Below are positions 17,590 through 20,885 of a DNA stretch of 20,885 bases, piece after piece (the first letter of the stretch is position 1; each line of letters starts with the position of its first letter). The position numbers and the translations under genes were made by a program. The notes beneath the pieces are model-generated. The model did not search any database and had not been told where the DNA came from. It saw only the letters and a program-made list of their open reading frames with translations. Origin of the DNA: Ophiothrix spiculata (Eukaryota > Echinodermata > Ophiuroidea > Amphilepidida > Ophiotrichidae); the NCBI GenBank assembly GCA_000969725.1, contig JXSR01S019402.1. One strand, written 5' to 3'.

Positions 17590-18390
17590 CAGTTTCATTG
17601 TCTTTGTTGTCTACCTGAGCAAGAGCATCCATCATCAATATACTGTATAAGTGGTATATTTCGCGCATTATCCTCTTCTACAGCCTCAAGAACGTCATAA
17701 TACAATTTTAAGTACTTATCTTTAACTATACTTTGTTTAAGTTCTTTATTTGAGAGTCAAATAGAGAGATACCGAATGTGCATGTCATTTTATTTATCTC
17801 TAGTTTGATTTCATCCTTTGTCTTTCTTTCAATGTTTTTGCCTCGTTCCCTTTCTTCTTTTGTAAGTACAGGGATTGAGACACCTTTATTCCTCCAAACT
17901 TGCCTGTACTCGCTAGTTTTGTATACTTTGTAAAATTCATTGAGAGTGTGTGCTATGTTCAGTACATCATAGTCTAATCTTTCTTCATCTCCACTTACAC
18001 TCCTCAATGGACAATACAGCATTGGATCATCAAATAAGTGTGCATTTCGAATCTCCCAAGGCATCATGGTCTCTACATGGTCCTTAGCCTTGTAAGTTGA
18101 TTCTTCATGGACACTCTTCAGTTTTGCTTGCAAAAGTTCTTCTTCTTTCAAATCATAAAGTTGCATTTTTTCTCATGTTCTATCATTATGAGCTCCATTC
18201 TTTTCTCATACTCCCGACGCTGCATTTGAAGAATGGAGTTTTCAGCATCAGCATGACCAGTGCTTCCTCTTTTTTGGAACTGTGACTGAGGACCAGCTGA
18301 AGATGTTGAAGGTGTGTCCTGCTGGTTTTCATCATCTTTAATTGGCTGTTGCAGACCTTCTTCTGTTTCGTTTATTACTTCTTAAGTTGG
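17590..18390 (-). pseudogene. Coiled-coil protein relic, unrecognised
   Basis: Three minus-strand frames join through frameshifts near 18170 and 17722. The N-terminal part is polar and Gln/Ser-rich (QQDTPSTSSAGPQSQFQKRG), then ENSILQMQRREYEKRMELIM, LYDLKEEELLQAKLKSVHEE, PWEIRNAHLFDDPMLYCPLR, VLTKEERERGKNIERKTKDE, KLEINKMTCTFGISLFDSQI and, after the shift, KDKYLKLYYDVLEAVEEDNA. It is strongly charged with two predicted coiled coils. The charged helix plus FD-x(2)-I-x-(N)-L segment loosely resembles the C-terminal half of cilia-associated proteins such as CFAP43/44, while the N-terminal half looks more like accessory proteins of transposons. I make no firm assignment. Confidence 0.5.
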
Positions 18391-18399
18391 ACTTGCTCG

Positions 18400-18975
18400 G
18401 CTGCTGTACAAATTTGAATATGAATTTAAGAATAAATTTGGGGGATTTGAACAGTACAGCAGTCCGCCTAAGTTTGGAGGTATAAAATAATGCCAACAAT
18501 TATCATGAAAAAAAAAAATAGAGCAAGTCACAAATCATCCTACACATTACTGGCATAAAATCAACTTACAAATAAAAAATTACATTTTCCAATCGAGAGT
18601 TCCTGGCGATGACATAATCAATGCAAGTCCACAGGTAACAATTCAAAATATGTTGACACAATGAAGAGTTGATGTTGGCAGAAAAATGTCCCACAAAGAA
18701 AAATGATCCATTCCATAGTTAAAAGCAATCCGCCGATTACATCCGAGATAAGTTCCATTGGCAAAATATAACAAAATAGTTCCATCAGTGAAAAAGTTCC
18801 ATCCATCTGCAAGTCCAATTTAAAAATTAGTCCGCGAAATCCATTGTATAAAAATACAAGTCCATGACATTCAGTATAATTCTATTTGCAAATTGGAGAT
18901 AATCCAGTACATAAAAATTAAAGATAAGCATAAATGTGGAAAATTCAGAAAATGTAGAAAAATAATGTCCATTTA
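18400..18975. other. Stretch without a gene; loosely periodic AGTCC words
   Basis: No supported coding. An AGTCC/AGTTCC word recurs around 18626, 18751, 18779, 18796, 18813, 18830 and 18860; three successive gaps in the middle are about 17 bp. This may be a decayed minisatellite, but the match between units is poor. Confidence 0.35.
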
Positions 18976-18978
18976 GAA

Positions 18979-19760
18979 TCAAAGTTCCTTAAAATAATCA
19001 CAAGCAGGTGGCTGGTATACACGTTCTTCCGCATATTGAACTACTGTTCCATCGGGATATTTACACTTCTCTAGAGTTTTAACTATCACCGTGCCATTTC
19101 TGTATCTGTCAAAGTTTATTGATCTCGTTCTGTCTTCCCCAAGTATACGAGCCATGCAGATAGCAGCTTGGCATGACTTGCCAGTACCGGTGGTGCGAGT
19201 AGATTAATATATAACAGGTTCATGAAGTCCAAGTCCTCCACCGGTACCGGCAAGTCCGAGGATTCCATATGAATTTCTGCATCTTCACCAGGTGTAGTAA
19301 CTTGACGACTTGAGTTCTCCTTAATAATCACTCTCAGTGGTGATTCATGTCCAAAAATGAATGAGACTTGTTATAAATGCAGTTTATTTCAAAGTGACAT
19401 TCCATCCATATCATCCCTATTCAACAGCCATGAAATTGACCTCTCCTCGTATGGTTCTAGTCTTGCCTCACCCAAGATAAGGAATGCACATCTGATGGAT
19501 CATCATGTCCCAGATCCATGTCTTGAATTTATCAAGGCCTTCCATACCAATTAGACCTGTAACATCGGCAATCTCCTCGTCTCAAATTAAGAACCTGCTT
19601 TTGATTTCTCTGCCAGACCTAACAACAAATGTTTCTTGCAGAAGAAGTCATTGATTTTTGTGATTTTTTTTCTATTTCATCTGCTGTAAGATTGTCATAA
19701 TTGGGGAACAAATGTTTTTTAATACTTCTTCCAGATAGGAATTTTAATTTTTTTACCATT
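18979..19760 (-). pseudogene. Unrecognised protein relic with a Walker-A-like string
   Basis: The minus strand carries protein-like sequence in several frames: LKFLSGRSIKKHLFPNYDNL, EIEKKSQKS, LQETFVVRSGREIKSRFLI, DVTGLIGMEGLDKFKTWIWD, AFLILGEARLEPYEERSISW, LLNRDDMDGMSL, two TGA/TAA stops, QVSFIFGHESPLRVIIKENS, then an acidic stretch, TTGTGKSCQAAICMARILGE, SINFDRYRNGTVIVKTLEKC, KYPDGTVVQYAEERVYQPP and ACDYFKEL with its stop at 18979. TGTGKS fits half of a P-loop, but the rest is not a recognisable NTPase, so nucleotide binding is not claimed. The even composition and clear end suggest a real protein family that I cannot name. Confidence 0.45.
19175..19256. repeat. 19-bp inverted repeat, 18 of 19 matching
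   Basis: GACTTGCCAGTACCGGTGG at 19175-19193 pairs with 19238-19256, whose complement is GACTTGCCGGTACCGGTGG, across a 44-base loop. The arm encodes the TTGTGKS string of the surrounding relic on the minus strand. It is one of the most GC-rich and stable hairpins in the window. Confidence 0.85.
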
Positions 19761-19770
19761 TGCGTATTTA

Positions 19771-20140
19771 TCAACCGAAAATGAATTTATTATACACATT
19801 ACATAGACATGAATTCTGAATGAGTAGGAGTAATAAAAGAAATCCCTTTAAGCAGGCCAAGTTTAATGCCAACCGTTTAGCCCTGGTTGACCGGGGTCTA
19901 ATATTTTGAACTATATGGTAACCATCAAAGTTAAGGGTGTCAGAAATATCACAATGCGTTTCAGTGAGGCAAAAAACATCCAAAGAACAAAGTAAATCCT
20001 GCACTTTGAGGAAAATTAAATATAGAGGTAGGAATGTTGGCAATGCGTGAATGTAAAGAATCAACATTCCATGTACCTATACGTAGAGTTGATTGACAGA
20101 AAGACATGAATATGGAAATGATGAACAAATTTAACTAAGA
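19771..20140 (-). pseudogene. LINE endonuclease domain, N-terminal part
   Basis: On the minus strand after the ORF1 stop come STLRIGTWNVDSLHSRIANI, a frameshift near 20017, then VQDLLCSLDVFCLTETHCDI and LNFDGYHIVQNIRPRSTRAK. GTWNV(D/N)SL and (F)CLTETH are the first motifs of the apurinic-type endonuclease of LINEs; Asn and Glu there are catalytic. The frame dies near 19771, with no later endonuclease or reverse transcriptase motif to the left. The order ORF1 then EN matches a CR1/L2-like LINE. Retained 5' part and lost 3' part is the reverse of ordinary 5' truncation. Confidence 0.8.
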
Positions 20141-20152
20141 GCGTTGGTGTCT

Positions 20153-20885
20153 CTAAATACTAAGCCCTAACATTAGCTCTATCTTATACCTTGCGTTACA
20201 TAGCATGCGAGTACCTTCAGATGTAAGATGGTAACCATCTTCAGGACTTAACAAGTGTGTCTTAACAAGGCCATTATGGAGGAAATTGGTGTGGTCACAG
20301 AAGGCAACTCTGGAGGAATTTGTCAGGGGGACTAACTTCTTGATCAATGCGTTGGTTATTTCTATTTGGGCATCAAGTTCAACATTATCGCAAAGGGGAA
20401 GCCCGAGAGAAATCACAACCTTAGTAGTTGGAAATGCATGCGTGAATCTGTTGATCATATCATTGAGTCGATTAATAAGTTCTACCGGAGAACAGTACTT
20501 GATGTCATTTGTGATGAGGTGAAGCAATACACAGTCCGGGGTATAGTCCAAAGTGCTGAGAATTTTATCTGCGTCAGGGATTGTATATGCTGGACATATT
20601 CTAACAATGGCTTTAGGCACTAAACGCTGGGCATGAACAGGTTTAAAGTGGGAGTTACCTATTACTAAAACTTGTGGTTTCTCACGATTGCGAGGTCGAG
20701 GTGAGGGCGACTTCTTCACTGGGGTACGATGCTCACGTCGTGGAGAGGAGGTAAGAACCTCTGAGAAAGTTCGGCGAGTCTCTCTTACACGCTGAGAGGA
20801 CATGCGAGGTGATGATGATATAGAATCATGGAATGTATGATCATGTTGAGTGGAATCCCTGGAGGTGGTGGTATGAGGTGATGCG
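20153..20885 (-). CDS. LINE ORF1 with SGNH hydrolase (esterase) domain, partial
   Basis: The minus-strand frame stays open from the right edge of the window to TAG at 20153-20155. An internal ATG at 20803 (MSSQRV) gives 216 codons, but the frame continues upstream with Ser/Thr/His-rich sequence, so the true start lies outside the window. From that ATG, a basic Ser/Pro/Arg leader (1-43) is followed by the SGNH fold: VLVIGNSHFK (block I, Ser51), LLHLITNDIK (block III; the usual Gly is Ile, Asn99-Asp100 kept) and DGYHLTSEG (Asp189, His192). The catalytic Ser-Asp-His set is intact. Esterase-type ORF1 proteins occur in CR1 and L2-clade LINEs, where they are thought to act with RNA or membranes during retrotransposition. 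It is the least decayed retroelement sequence here. Confidence 0.8.
   Translation of the reverse strand, partial: ASPHTTTSRDSTQHDHTFHDSISSSPRMSSQRVRETRRTFSEVLTSSPRREHRTPVKKSPSPRPRNREKPQVLVIGNSHFKPVHAQRLVPKAIVRICPAYTIPDADKILSTLDYTPDCVLLHLITNDIKYCSPVELINRLNDMINRFTHAFPTTKVVISLGLPLCDNVELDAQIEITNALIKKLVPLTNSSRVAFCDHTNFLHNGLVKTHLLSPEDGYHLTSEGTRMLCNARYKIELMLGLSI

Noticed and set aside
18620..18880. AGT(T)CC words with some 17-bp spacing, possible minisatellite or CRISPR-like array
   Set aside because: Units do not match beyond five or six bases and the spacing is irregular; there are no conserved repeats with unique spacers, so it is not a CRISPR array.
1..20885. tRNA, rRNA or other structural RNA genes
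   Set aside because: I saw no cloverleaf with A and B box sequences and no rRNA-like segment by eye; a covariance-model scan was not possible.

Overview
This window looks like nuclear DNA from an animal, most probably an aquatic non-insect invertebrate. That is an inference from content: it is AT-rich, has intron-like splice signals, and is packed with decayed transposon genes of the kinds common in amphioxus, hemichordates, echinoderms, cnidarians and sponges. The species cannot be fixed from this sequence. There is no convincing complete host gene, no tRNA, rRNA or CRISPR array. Nearly every coding fragment carries in-frame stops or single-base frameshifts, so the window is best read as a transposon graveyard.

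Layout, left to right. Positions 1-2000 hold a 26-bp perfect palindrome and a diverged tandem array of about 360-bp units, both containing motifs like the X-box bound by RFX factors. Positions 2084-2910 are a P-element/THAP9-type transposase relic, and 3121-4702 a hAT transposase relic with an N-terminal zinc finger. A 127-bp tandem repeat (4792-5009) and a gene-free stretch follow. Positions 6445-7520 are an IS5/Harbinger-like (DDE_Tnp_4 type) transposase lacking its last catalytic segment. Next come a Myb/SANT-like exon (7760-8165) and a RecQ-like helicase fragment (8277-8778), flanked by two roughly 280-bp direct repeats, and then a decayed C2H2 zinc-finger array (9395-10010).

The right half holds an unrecognised large protein relic (10196-11640) and a 600-bp segment that recurs at 15482-16039. 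Between the two copies lie a CACTA/EnSpm transposase relic (12143-13612), a short inverted-repeat element with a TTA target duplication (13849-14119), a duplicated RPA-like OB-fold fragment (14184-14473), another inverted-repeat element, and a P2X7 ballast-like domain fragment. After the second copy come an SGNH hydrolase relic with an acidic tail (16350-16989), a coiled-coil protein relic, an unrecognised protein carrying a Walker-A-like string, and the 5' part of a LINE (SGNH-type ORF1 plus the start of its endonuclease) running off the right edge.

All recognisable coding fragments, from at least six transposon types, lie on the minus strand. No working pathway is visible. The uniform orientation is the most interesting property of the window: it could mark a very large composite element, serial nested insertion, or a uni-strand piRNA cluster read from left to right.
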